From positions 124,001-188,000 of the forward strand of contig NZ_JANGAD010000001.1 in the NCBI RefSeq assembly GCF_024461735.1: 64,000 nucleotides of DNA. Reading direction: 5' to 3'. Position 1 is the first letter of the stretch; every line of letters begins with the position of its first letter. A program made the position numbers and the translations under genes. This document shows, piece by piece, positions 27,085-35,717 of the stretch. The stretch is from Anaerotignum propionicum (GTDB lineage Bacteria; Bacillota; Clostridia; Lachnospirales; Anaerotignaceae). The notes under the pieces were generated by a model that saw nothing but the letters and a program-made list of their open reading frames with translations, was not told where the DNA came from and did no database searches.

Positions 27085-27215
27085 GGATTAAAGAATCTTT
27101 CCAGAATATAGACTTGTACACGGAATCTTCTACGGTGTAATTCCTGTTGGTGTATTTCATTTTCAGTGAGCTTTGTATAAGAATGGTTCAAAGAAGAGGT
27201 TATTTAGTTCAAAAG

Positions 27216-27254
27216 AAGTGCATCATCCTTTTTGAGGGATGATGCACTTTGTTT
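27216..27254. terminator. Bidirectional terminator between ybaK and the protease gene
   Basis: A perfect 13-bp stem, AAGTGCATCATCC (27216-27228) with its complement at 27237-27249. Ends in TTGTTTTT to the right and is A-rich to the left. Confidence 0.88.
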
Positions 27255-27259
27255 TTATA

Positions 27260-28519
27260 TTAATTCATAGCTATTTCCATAGGATCTGTTGTTTCCGTTT
27301 CTACACCATTTCTAACGGTTGAGACTTTAATATAAACCGTAGAGTGGTTGGCGGTAGAAATGCCAAAGCATTGAGGAAATCCCCAGAACCAAACGTCACC
27401 GCCTAACGCTTTATTTTGCAGTTTTGTATATTTAGCGTTTTTGGAGTAGGCAATGTAAACATAATAATAATCAGCATCATAAACCGGTGACCAGGTTACG
27501 TTGGCATATCCATCTTCAATCCAGTAGCGCAGATTTTTCGGCGCAGTTGGCGTATAAGTATAATTTTTCATCTGTCGAATGGGAACAGACAGCGTTTGGG
27601 GTACCTTTAAAATTTCTTTCATTGGAATTGCAAAATATTGATTATCACTGTAAGAGGAGGTCATACCAATGACTTTTCCTTTGCTGTTAAACAATGCCCC
27701 GCCACTGCTGCCGTGATCAATAAAGGCACTGCTGGAGATAATATCTTGGTTAAAATCTTTTAGCTGCCCTTCTGACAAGGTGTTGCGATTTCCGTTTGGT
27801 GCACCAACAGCTACTACGGATTCCCCTTTTTTAAGTATCGTTTCAACGGAAGCCGGAATTAAGTTTTTCTTATCTATTTGAACAATGGCAATGTCTCTTT
27901 GCTGGTCTAACCCTACAATCGTTACATTTCCTTGATAAATAGATTCATCTGAAAATACCATTTGAAGCATAGACGCATTTTCTACGACATGATAGTTCGT
28001 GGCAATTAAGCCATCGGAAGAGAGAACAATTCCACTACCCTGAATTTTATTCGTTTGGATATAGACCACAGAATCCGATAGCTTACTTTGCTTCTGTTGG
28101 GTTGTGGTGATATAAATTGTATAGGTAGCCGGGTCCCATTCAACGGTGGAACCGCTATGCTCAGCAACAAATCGCAATGGCACCATTGTGGTTTCCTTTG
28201 ACAAGGTTGCCGCTGCATCTAAAACAACAGACTTTTGATTGACCATTGCAACAGGGTCATCAATGGTAAGAAATAGATTTGTTCCTTCCTTTTTTGCCTC
28301 AACACTGTGGCTATCTGAATGCCAAATTACGGTATAGCCCAGAGATTCCATTATGCTACGCATAGGAACCAAAACACGGTCGTTTTGTACGACTGCCGGT
28401 GCAGAAAGGGGTAGGGGTGAGCCATCAAGAGTTACTATAATATTTTTTGCCGAAGCCGGTACGACTGCACATAAACAGATTATTAAAAAGAGGAAAAATC
28501 CTCTAAATTTTTGAATCAT
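27260..28519 (-). CDS. Secreted trypsin-like protease with an N-terminal copper-amine-oxidase-like domain
   Basis: 419 residues. A signal peptide ends at about residue 24 (VPASA). Residues 25-140 are a copper-amine-oxidase N-terminal-type domain (PAVVQNDRVLVPMRSIMESLGYTV, TMVPLRFVAEHSGSTVEWD), a common Firmicute surface module that binds no copper in this context. Residues 145-310 are a HtrA/S1C-like protease with H177 (TNYHVV), D209 (QQRDIAIV) and S272 (GSSGGAL). Residues 315-419 look like a fibronectin type III module. There is no PDZ domain. It probably acts in cell-envelope protein processing or turnover. The start has AAGGAAGTG upstream. Monocistronic and convergent with ybaK. Confidence 0.88.
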   Translation of the reverse strand: MIQKFRGFFLFLIICLCAVVPASAKNIIVTLDGSPLPLSAPAVVQNDRVLVPMRSIMESLGYTVIWHSDSHSVEAKKEGTNLFLTIDDPVAMVNQKSVVLDAAATLSKETTMVPLRFVAEHSGSTVEWDPATYTIYITTTQQKQSKLSDSVVYIQTNKIQGSGIVLSSDGLIATNYHVVENASMLQMVFSDESIYQGNVTIVGLDQQRDIAIVQIDKKNLIPASVETILKKGESVVAVGAPNGNRNTLSEGQLKDFNQDIISSSAFIDHGSSGGALFNSKGKVIGMTSSYSDNQYFAIPMKEILKVPQTLSVPIRQMKNYTYTPTAPKNLRYWIEDGYANVTWSPVYDADYYYVYIAYSKNAKYTKLQNKALGGDVWFWGFPQCFGISTANHSTVYIKVSTVRNGVETETTDPMEIAMN

Positions 28520-28656
28520 TCTTTCACTTCCTTTTCAGACTGAGTATAGCATAGTTTTCCATAAATAGCTACCCAAATTATATGGTACTCTTTGGAAATA
28601 TTAAGGTTTTTTGCATTATAAGGAAATTATTTGCATAGATATGAAAGGGAGAAGGA

Positions 28657-28893
28657 ATGCAGACAAGTTTGAATTATTTGGAAGAAGGCCAGTGGGGAAA
28701 GGTGATGGCTCTAACCTGTCAAAAGGCAACAGCCCGAAGACTTTTAGAATTAGGGGTAACGCCAAATACACGTTTATATTGTATTCGTTGGGCGCCGATG
28801 CACGGGGCGATTGAGGTGAAAATTCGGGGGTACCTATTGGCGGTGGGATATAGCGACGCCGCTTCTATTTTAATAGAGAAAGAAGGGGATTAA
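28657..28893 (+). CDS. feoA: Ferrous iron transport protein A
   Basis: 78 residues, SH3-like FeoA fold: LNYLEEGQWGKVMAL, ARRLLELGVTPNTRLYCIRWAPMHGAIEVKIRGYLLAVG. It is the small cytosolic partner of the FeoB permease. ATG 28657 follows GGGAGAAGG. feoB starts one base after its stop, so the two are coupled. A Fur-type box upstream was not obvious. Confidence 0.92.
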   Translation: MQTSLNYLEEGQWGKVMALTCQKATARRLLELGVTPNTRLYCIRWAPMHGAIEVKIRGYLLAVGYSDAASILIEKEGD

Positions 28894-28894
28894 A

Positions 28895-30817
28895 GTGAAG
28901 AAGCTGGGCCTAGTGGGAAATCCAAATTGTGGAAAAAGTGCATTATTTAATACCTTAACAGGAAGTGACGCCCGCGTGGGAAATTGGCCCGGTGTAACGG
29001 TGGAGCGCAAAGAGGGTATTTGGAAAAAAGCGGATTTGCTTTGCATTGATTTGCCGGGAGTATATGCTCTTTCACCCTATACTCCGGAAGAGCGGGTTGC
29101 CGTTGGGTTTATTCTGGAGGAAGTGCCGGATGTTCTTTTACAAGTGGTTGACAGCACTGTGCTGGAGAGAAGCTTATTTTTAACTACGCAGCTTATGGAG
29201 CTGGATATTCCACTGGTATTGGCATTTAATATGATGGATAAGGCGAGGGAGCAAGGAATAAACATTGACATTTCAAAGCTATCTAAACTGCTGGGAATTC
29301 CTATTGTTGAAATATCTGCAATTACCGGAGCGGGTGAAGAGGATATGGCAAAATCTCTAAATATGGCCATGGAAAATGGACGTAAGGGAGAGACTGTACT
29401 TCAAAGGGACAAGCTTTGGCAAAGAATTGAACCATTGCTGCAACCTTTTTTGAAACGCAAACAAGGTCTTTTTCTAGGGATGCGTTGGCTAGAACAGCAG
29501 GAAGAGATTGACTGGGAAGGAGAAATTGCCGCTGGTCGCTACGGTTTTTCTGTTTTTTGCTGCCAAGAAGTCATAACACAGAGACAGGAAAAAAAGGATT
29601 TCACTGAAAAACTGGACAAGATTTTTTTGCACCCTTTTTTTGGGATTCCAATTTTTTTACTTTGTATGGCTTTTATTTTTCATTTCACTTTTTCCCCTTC
29701 TTTTTTCGGGACAGGCCTCCCATCTGTTGGTGTTTTTTTAAAAGATGGTGCAACATATGGCATAGAAGCTTTGAGAGATGGGGTATCCTATTTTTTTCCG
29801 CAAATGCCCTATTGGGGGAGGGCATTTCTTTTGGAAGGGATATTTGGCGGAGTGGGCAAGGCGGTATCGTTTTTGCCTCAAATTTTATGTTTATTTTTCT
29901 GGCTTACTTTTTTAGAGGATAGTGGATATATGGCAAGAGTTGCTTTCTTATTGGATAGGCCGATGAGTGGGGTGGGGGTATCAGGCAGGGCGTTTTTACC
30001 CCTTCTAACAGGCTTTGGATGTTCTGTACCTGCTATGCTCAGTGTGAGAACGTTAGAGCGCCAGGAGAGCAGACGCATTACAAGATTGATAATTCCCTTT
30101 TTTTCGTGTGGAGCGAAGCTTCCTCTATATGTGCTTTTGGTCGGGCTATTGTTTCCCAAAAACGGTGGAATGGTGATTTTTTCATTGTATGTAGGGGGGA
30201 TTATTATTGCTTTTCTTTGGGCAAACTTTTTGAATAAAAAGTATTTCTGCAAGGAGAGGGCTTCTTTTATTATGGAAATGCCGTCCTACCATTTACCTAG
30301 ATGGAATAATTTGTCAAGAGCAATTTACAGAAGAGGAAAGGAATACCTGACAAAGGCCGCAACGGTAATTCTTGGAGCAAGCATCATCATTTGGCTGTCT
30401 GCCCATGTTACGCCGCATTTACATATGACTATGGATTCATCTAACAGTATTTTGGCTTTTCTTGGAAGGGGGCTAAATCCCTTTTTTATACCCCTTGGAT
30501 TTGGAGGAGGAGATGATGGCTGGAAGGCTTCTGCAGCAATACTGTCCGGAATAGCGGCAAAGGAGGCGGTGGTATCATCCTTAGGTGTTTTGGGGGGCGT
30601 GGAGGGTTTATTTACACCATTGTCGGCGGTATCTTTTATGGTATTTCATCTTCTAAGCATACCATGCGTTGCGGCGGTATCTGCTTATTGGTATGAAGAG
30701 AAAAGCTGGAAAAATCTATTTTTTGCTCTTTTGCTTTGGTTATCAACAGCGTGGCTTGCTTCTTTTTTAGTATATCAAATTGGAAGTTTGGGATTTGCTT
30801 TTTTTAGTGGTTTATAG
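28895..30817 (+). CDS. feoB: Ferrous iron transport protein B
   Basis: 640 residues. The N-terminal G-protein domain has G1 GNPNCGKSALFN, G3 DLPGVYAL, G4 NMMDKA and G5 SAITGAG. The membrane part carries the paired Gate motifs GFGCSVPAML and FFSCGAKLPLYVLL, then about eight helices. It imports Fe2+ across the membrane. At 640 residues it is near the shorter end of the family. The start is GTG 28895 with AAGGGG upstream and one base from the feoA stop. Uptake of ferrous iron suits an anaerobe with ferredoxin and rubrerythrin. Confidence 0.96.
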   Translation: MKKLGLVGNPNCGKSALFNTLTGSDARVGNWPGVTVERKEGIWKKADLLCIDLPGVYALSPYTPEERVAVGFILEEVPDVLLQVVDSTVLERSLFLTTQLMELDIPLVLAFNMMDKAREQGINIDISKLSKLLGIPIVEISAITGAGEEDMAKSLNMAMENGRKGETVLQRDKLWQRIEPLLQPFLKRKQGLFLGMRWLEQQEEIDWEGEIAAGRYGFSVFCCQEVITQRQEKKDFTEKLDKIFLHPFFGIPIFLLCMAFIFHFTFSPSFFGTGLPSVGVFLKDGATYGIEALRDGVSYFFPQMPYWGRAFLLEGIFGGVGKAVSFLPQILCLFFWLTFLEDSGYMARVAFLLDRPMSGVGVSGRAFLPLLTGFGCSVPAMLSVRTLERQESRRITRLIIPFFSCGAKLPLYVLLVGLLFPKNGGMVIFSLYVGGIIIAFLWANFLNKKYFCKERASFIMEMPSYHLPRWNNLSRAIYRRGKEYLTKAATVILGASIIIWLSAHVTPHLHMTMDSSNSILAFLGRGLNPFFIPLGFGGGDDGWKASAAILSGIAAKEAVVSSLGVLGGVEGLFTPLSAVSFMVFHLLSIPCVAAVSAYWYEEKSWKNLFFALLLWLSTAWLASFLVYQIGSLGFAFFSGL

Positions 30818-30844
30818 TATCCTTTGGAACAAGGAGATGAAATT

Positions 30845-31369
30845 ATGCTTGAAAGAATTACAAAGGATACATTTGATGAGATATATCCCATTTTAGAGGA
30901 GGCTTTTCCTGTGGAAGAGCTACGAGAGAAGGAAAGACAAGAGGCTCTTTTGGATAAGCCTCAGTATCGTTTATTCGGGATAAAAAATGAATGCGACGTC
31001 CTGCAAGGGGCAATTGCAATGTGGGATTTTGAGGATTTTATTTATATAGAGCATTTTGTTATCAAACCTTCTTTTCGTAATGGAGGGTTCGGTGGGAAAA
31101 AGCTGAGGGAAATAATCGCATGGGCAGGCAGACCAGTCGTTCTGGAGGTAGAGGTTCCTACAGATGAGATGACAAAAAGAAGGATTGGGTTTTACGAAAG
31201 ACATGGGTTTTTCTTTAACGAGTATCCCTATTTACAGCCCCCTATGCGAATGGGACAAGGAAGGTTGCCTTTACGACTCATGACTATGCCAGAAAGAATA
31301 TCACAGGATGTGTATGAAAGATACAAAAGAATAATCCATAGGATTGTTTATAACTTCGAGGAGGAATAA
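30845..31369 (+). CDS. GNAT-fold acetyltransferase
   Basis: 174 residues. GNAT features are the core IYIEHFVIKPSFRNGGFGGKKLREII (acetyl-CoA loop RNGGFGGK) and the later RRIGFYERHGFFFNEYPYLQPPM. The substrate is unknown. ATG 30845 has AAGGAG at good spacing. It follows feoB by 27 bases and precedes the glucokinase gene by one base, so the four genes from feoA on may be one operon, though the functions are unrelated. Confidence 0.82.
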   Translation: MLERITKDTFDEIYPILEEAFPVEELREKERQEALLDKPQYRLFGIKNECDVLQGAIAMWDFEDFIYIEHFVIKPSFRNGGFGGKKLREIIAWAGRPVVLEVEVPTDEMTKRRIGFYERHGFFFNEYPYLQPPMRMGQGRLPLRLMTMPERISQDVYERYKRIIHRIVYNFEEE

Positions 31370-31370
31370 A

Positions 31371-32318
31371 ATGGAGTACTGCTTTGGAGTGGATATTGGT
31401 GGAACTACGGTGAAACTCGGATTATTCTCGCGAAAGAAAGGGTTGTTGGAAAAATGGGAAATTCCCACAAGGAAAGATACAGAGCCAACGCCATTATTAG
31501 CAGACATTAAATATGAAATTGAAGAGTGCTTGTATAGAAATGATCTAAAGAAAGAAGAACTAGCTGGAATTGGTATGGCGGCACCGGGCCCAGTGACGGA
31601 GGATGGTTGCTTGCGAGGTACAGTGAACATCGGTTGGGGAGATGTATTTCTTGGCAAAGAGGCGGAGAATTTGATTGGTGTTTCTCCTGTTTTTATTGGA
31701 AATGATGCAAGAGTTGCCGCATTGGGAGAGTATACCTTTGGCGCCGGGAAAGAGGTCAGCAGTCTCCTTATGGTAACATTGGGAACAGGGGTTGGCGGTG
31801 GAGTCATTCTAAACGGAAAAATTCTTGCAGGGGTTTCGGGGACAGCAGGGGAAATTGGGCATATGACCATGAATCCTTATGAGGATGAGCAATGCAACTG
31901 CGGGAAAAAAGGGTGTTTGGAGCAGTATGCCTCCGCACAAGGTATGGTTCGTGTTGCACGCAAGGCTCTAGCGAATACAGATAAACCATCTGTTCTCAGA
32001 GAGATTAATGTTCTTACTGCTAAGAAATTGTGGGATGCTGCAAAAACGGGAGATGCGTTGGCACTGGAATTGACAGAATATATAAGCAAAATGCTAGGGC
32101 TGGCCATTGCCAATGCATGCTATATTGTCGACCCAGAAATGATTGTTCTTGGCGGTGGTGTATCACAAGCAGGAGAATTTTTGCTGGATAAGGTTCAAAA
32201 GGCTTACGCACAGAATGTGTTTCCCCATTGCAGAAATAAGAAATTTTCCTTGGCAAAACTCCGTAATGATGCGGGTATTTTTGGTGCTGCAGCATTGGTT
32301 TTTCAAGCTGTTAATTAG
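31371..32318 (+). CDS. glcK: ROK-family glucokinase
   Basis: 315 residues. ROK signature throughout: FGVDIGGTTVKLGLFS (phosphate loop), GMAAPGPV, FIGNDARVAALGE with the catalytic aspartate, TLGTGVGGGVILNG, and the zinc motif CNCGKKGCLEQYAS with GEIGHM just before. It phosphorylates glucose with ATP. ATG 31371 follows CGAGGAGGAAT; upstream in-frame codons overlap the previous gene. A few ROK members act on other sugars, so glucose is the likely but not proven substrate. Confidence 0.92.
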   Translation: MEYCFGVDIGGTTVKLGLFSRKKGLLEKWEIPTRKDTEPTPLLADIKYEIEECLYRNDLKKEELAGIGMAAPGPVTEDGCLRGTVNIGWGDVFLGKEAENLIGVSPVFIGNDARVAALGEYTFGAGKEVSSLLMVTLGTGVGGGVILNGKILAGVSGTAGEIGHMTMNPYEDEQCNCGKKGCLEQYASAQGMVRVARKALANTDKPSVLREINVLTAKKLWDAAKTGDALALELTEYISKMLGLAIANACYIVDPEMIVLGGGVSQAGEFLLDKVQKAYAQNVFPHCRNKKFSLAKLRNDAGIFGAAALVFQAVN

Positions 32319-32539
32319 TCAATAGGCACAAAATTTTTATAAAATATATGTTAAATAGATGAAATTATTGTGAAAATAGCTGATTATCATGTTTCATAGC
32401 AAAAACATTTAAATATAAGAGGATTTCTTAGGAATTTGGAGAATACTAATAGCAAACAAATAGATTTTTCTATTTGCAATGAAAACTAAATAATTTACAA
32501 ATCCAGAGGTATATCACCAGTATAAAGGGGGAGATTGCA

Positions 32540-32956
32540 ATGGTTCAGATTCTTGCAGGCGAAAAAGGTGTAGGTAAAACGAAACGACTCATCGCAATGG
32601 CTAATGAGGCAAGCAAGGAAGCAAACGGTTGCGTTGTGTTTGTAGATGATGACAACAGCCGCATGTATGATCTTCATTATAGTGTCCGGTTTGTAGATAC
32701 TCCAAAATTCATCATGGAAAATACACAGGTTTTCCGGGGTTTTGTGTACGGTATCCTCTCTCAAAACAGTGATATAGAAAAAATTTATATTGATGGATTA
32801 AACCATATTATGGAAAAAGTGGACGATAAAGATTTTATTACATTCATTAATCATTTGGAAGCCATTTCAAAGGAATCTGAAACGGATTTTACAATGATTA
32901 TAAGCCGAAAAGAGGAGGAGCTTCCCAAGGAAGTTCAACCGTATCTGGTAAAGTAA
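32540..32956 (+). CDS. Small P-loop protein of unknown function
   Basis: 138 residues. A Walker A motif AGEKGVGKTKRL lies at residues 6-17, and a Walker-B-like KIYIDGLNHIM at about residue 80. No signal or membrane segment. Similar proteins occur in Lachnospiraceae and are sometimes labelled PilT-like; there is no pilus context here, so I would not use that name. ATG 32540 follows AAGGGGGAG. It stands alone between a 220-base leader and its terminator. Confidence 0.75.
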   Translation: MVQILAGEKGVGKTKRLIAMANEASKEANGCVVFVDDDNSRMYDLHYSVRFVDTPKFIMENTQVFRGFVYGILSQNSDIEKIYIDGLNHIMEKVDDKDFITFINHLEAISKESETDFTMIISRKEEELPKEVQPYLVK

Positions 32957-32971
32957 AATAAGAATATTGAG

Positions 32972-33011
32972 CGGTCAGCCATTTCCAAAAGAGATGTGTT
33001 GGCCGTTTTTT
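32972..33011 (+). terminator. Terminator of the P-loop gene
   Basis: CGGTCAGCC with TTGGCCG, then six T. Confidence 0.7.
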
Positions 33012-33382
33012 GATTGCACAATAATCAGTTTTATTATTTTGGAAGATTGTTGTATGACAAGAACTTTGTTTCCATAATATTTTTATGTGTTGAAAATATA
33101 TTGAATTTCATTGGATTTTTATGTAATCGGTTTACAATAAAATAATATCTTTTTCCAGTGATATATGAAAAAAACCAAATAATTGTAAAAATATTAGTGC
33201 ATATGTCTTTATTTTTTGTACAATTTAAAGAACATTATCTGTTTTGCCTTTACGAGGGCTACGGCATATGCTAAAATACAGGGGAAGAAAAGTATTTTGT
33301 ATTCAAATGTGGGAATTTTACCTTTATAATTGTGCAGATTGCTTAGCAAAACAGAGAGAGTTAAGGGGAAAGGTGAGATAGT
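33012..33382 (+). other. Leader region of the CoA-transferase gene
   Basis: About 370 AT-rich bases without an ORF. The promoter lies at 33249-33277. From the predicted start near 33284 the untranslated leader is about 100 bases. Confidence 0.5.
33249..33277 (+). promoter_or_regulatory. Promoter of the class I CoA-transferase gene
   Basis: TTTACG (33249-33254), a 17-bp spacer, TAAAAT (33272-33277). Confidence 0.65.
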
Positions 33383-34690
33383 ATGAATAAATTTCGTGAA
33401 ATGTATTTGGCGAAAAAAATGACTCCAGAGGGAGTAGCTAAATTTGTAAAATCAGGAGACGTTTGTGCCGCACCAACAGGATTAGAGGCGCCTACAGCAA
33501 TTTGTGAGGCCATTGGACAAAGAGCTGCAAATGGTGAATTGACTGGTGTAACCCATCATCAAACTTTATGCGCAGAATCAGGTGCTTATTTAAACTATGA
33601 CTTAAAGGGAAAATATGACTATGTTTCTTGGTTTACCGGTGCAGCCGGCAGAAAAGGAATTCAGGATGGTTACTACACTTATATTCCCAATAACTACAGC
33701 ACGATTCCAGGCTACTGGAGAAATGTTCAGCCTAGATTGGATGTTTTTTATGCAGAGGTTTCACCAATGGATGACCATGGGTATTTTAGCTGTGGCATGG
33801 CAGGTGCAGAAGTTGTAGCAATGCGTGACAAAGCCAAAATTATTCTTTTGGATGTTAATGATAAAATGCCTCGTGTTTTGGGGAACAACCAGATTCATAT
33901 TTCTCAGGTTACAGCACTTTGTGAATCCTCCAGAGCACTTTCTATCTTACCTAACGCACCTTTGACAGATGTAGATAGAAAAATTGGACAGATGATTGCT
34001 GATGAAGTAATCAATGGATCCACATTACAGCTGGGCATTGGTGGTATTCCCAACGCTGTTGGTGTTCTTTTGAAGGACAAAACTGACTTGGGTATTCATA
34101 CAGAAATGTTTACTGACAGCATGGTGGACTTAATTGAATGTGGCGCAGTAACCAATATGAATAAGCCCATTAATGTAGGTAAAACAGTTGCTACATTGGC
34201 ATGGGGATCCCAGAAGATGTATGATTTTATGGATAACAACCCTGCTTTTGAGATGCATCCCGTTGACTATACAAATAATCCTTATATCATTGGTCAGCAT
34301 GATAATTTTGTTTCTGTTAATGCTTGCGTTGAAATTGACTTGTTTGGACAGGTTTGTGCTGAGAGCCTTGGAACAAAGCATTACAGCGGTTCCGGCGGAC
34401 AGGTAGATTTTGTTCGTGGTGCGAATTTATCTAAGGGGGGGAAAGGCTTTATCGCAATGACCTCTACTACCAAGGGTGGCACAATTTCCAAAATCAAGCC
34501 AACTCTGACACCTGGTTCTATTGTTACTACCTCCAAAAACGAAGTAGACTTTTTGGTAACGGAAAATAACATTGTACGCTTGAAAGGTCAGACAGCAAGT
34601 GACAGAGCAAAAATGATTATTTCTCTTGCTGCTCCTCAGTTCCAAGAAGAATTGGAATTTGAAGCAAGAAAAATGAACTTGATTGTTTAA
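33383..34690 (+). CDS. Class I acyl-CoA:carboxylate CoA-transferase (acetyl-CoA hydrolase/transferase family)
   Basis: 435 residues. It matches the 4-hydroxybutyrate CoA-transferase / butyryl-CoA:acetate transferase group: the N-terminal FVKSGDVCAAPTGLEAPTAICEA, LGNNQIHISQVTALCESSRAL, LQLGIGGIPNAVGVLL, the catalytic glutamate E241 in GIHTEMFTDSM, and C-terminal YSGSGGQVDFVRGANLSKGGKGF. These enzymes swap CoA between a short acyl-CoA and acetate through a glutamyl-CoA thioester. In this organism the substrate could be propionyl-, butyryl- or beta-alanyl-CoA. It is not clustered with a pathway gene. GGGGAAAGGTG precedes ATG 33383. Confidence 0.9.
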   Translation: MNKFREMYLAKKMTPEGVAKFVKSGDVCAAPTGLEAPTAICEAIGQRAANGELTGVTHHQTLCAESGAYLNYDLKGKYDYVSWFTGAAGRKGIQDGYYTYIPNNYSTIPGYWRNVQPRLDVFYAEVSPMDDHGYFSCGMAGAEVVAMRDKAKIILLDVNDKMPRVLGNNQIHISQVTALCESSRALSILPNAPLTDVDRKIGQMIADEVINGSTLQLGIGGIPNAVGVLLKDKTDLGIHTEMFTDSMVDLIECGAVTNMNKPINVGKTVATLAWGSQKMYDFMDNNPAFEMHPVDYTNNPYIIGQHDNFVSVNACVEIDLFGQVCAESLGTKHYSGSGGQVDFVRGANLSKGGKGFIAMTSTTKGGTISKIKPTLTPGSIVTTSKNEVDFLVTENNIVRLKGQTASDRAKMIISLAAPQFQEELEFEARKMNLIV

Positions 34691-34742
34691 GAATCTGTGT
34701 ACAATTTACTCTTGTATGAAGGTTAGAAATATTTAAAATGAT

Positions 34743-34788
34743 AAAACCTTTTCCTGAAATGAAAATCATTTTGGGAAAAGGTTTTTTT
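34743..34788 (+). terminator. Terminator of the CoA-transferase gene
   Basis: AAAACCTTTTCC and GGAAAAGGTTTT with an inner ATGA/TCAT pairing, followed by a run of T. Confidence 0.85.
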
Positions 34789-34844
34789 AAATCATTGGAC
34801 AAATAGCAAAAGTTGTGATATTTTTGAAAAAACAAGTATGGGGG

Positions 34845-35300
34845 ATGGAAGCTTTGAGAGCAAGTTGGGATGAGTACTTTATGCAGATTGCGGAGATTGT
34901 AAAAACCAGATCAACCTGTTTACGTAGACAAGTTGGAGCTGTAATTGTGAAAGATAACAGAATCATTACCACTGGGTATAACGGTGCGCCTTCAGGCTTG
35001 ATGCACTGCACCGAGCTTGGGGGGTGTGAAAGAGAGCGGCTGGGGATTCCATCCGGTCAGCGTCATGAGCTGTGTCGTGCATTGCATGCAGAACAAAATG
35101 CAATTATTCAGGCGGCAAATCTAGGGATTTCTACCGATGGTGGAACCATTTATATTACTTTACAGCCTTGTGTCATTTGCGCGAAAATGCTGATTAATGC
35201 GGGAATTAAGCGCATTGTTCATAAGGGCGAATATCCGGATGAGTTATCCAGAAGGATTTTGGAAGAGGCAAAGATAGAAATTACCATTATGGCGGAATAA
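34845..35300 (+). CDS. dCMP deaminase family protein (ComEB-like)
   Basis: 151 residues. Zinc-dependent deaminase motifs: HAEQNAI (ligand and proton shuttle) and PCVICAKML, with a regulatory [17 protein letters not shown] insert typical of dCMP deaminases. It converts dCMP to dUMP for thymidylate synthesis; in Bacillus the homologue sits in the comE operon. ATG 34845 ([12 protein letters not shown]) follows GGGGG; an in-frame GTG at 34815 has no RBS. Confidence 0.9.
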   Translation: MEALRASWDEYFMQIAEIVKTRSTCLRRQVGAVIVKDNRIITTGYNGAPSGLMHCTELGGCERERLGIPSGQRHELCRALHAEQNAIIQAANLGISTDGGTIYITLQPCVICAKMLINAGIKRIVHKGEYPDELSRRILEEAKIEITIMAE

Positions 35301-35364
35301 AAAAGATTACAATTAAGATATTTGGTTTTCCGGTTTTGGCCGGAATTTGAAAGAGGTTACATAT

Positions 35365-35577
35365 TTATTGAAGCACGGAAACAGCGTAGGAATACAAAAA
35401 AAGCATTGGACTCATGGAAATGATGAGAGCACCAATGCTTTTTTGAGGTAGGGCGATGGCGTCCAGCGCCATATTTTTGCGGAATGCCATGAGTGTATCC
35501 TGCAAAGCCCCTACGTTTTTGAGAAGCTTGGTATAATCGTCTTTTGTAACGACTGAGGATGAATTTTTTGCTTCAAT
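35365..35577 (-). CDS. Possible small membrane-ended protein with an ATT start
   Basis: A frame is open from 35634 to 35365. The first ATG, at 35634, has no ribosome binding site. A strong AAAAGGAG lies 7 bases before ATT 35577 in the same frame, which would give 70 residues: a polar N-terminal half, LLKNVGALQDTLMAFRKNMALDA, then a hydrophobic C-terminus (IGALIISMSPMLFLYSYAVSVL). If real, it uses the rare ATT start. The TTG one base over gives only 21 codons. It lies divergent to ruvA. I recognise no family, and it could be spurious. Confidence 0.4.
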   Translation of the reverse strand: MEAKNSSSVVTKDDYTKLLKNVGALQDTLMAFRKNMALDAIALPQKSIGALIISMSPMLFLYSYAVSVLQ

Positions 35578-35659
35578 TTTAGTACTCCTTTTTATATCAA
35601 TATGCACCTTTTTTTCAGGAACAATGGCGAACATAGTTTCTTTTTTTATGTGGTTTGGG

Positions 35660-35688
35660 TTGCTCTTTCATTGTTTGTCCAGTATAAT
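35660..35688 (+). promoter_or_regulatory. Promoter of ruvAB
   Basis: TTGCTC (35660-35665), a 17-bp spacer, TATAAT (35683-35688). No LexA-type box (GAAC-N4-GTTC) was visible. Confidence 0.65.
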
Positions 35689-35717
35689 AATTCCATGGAG
35701 AAAGAGAGGGGAAGGGT

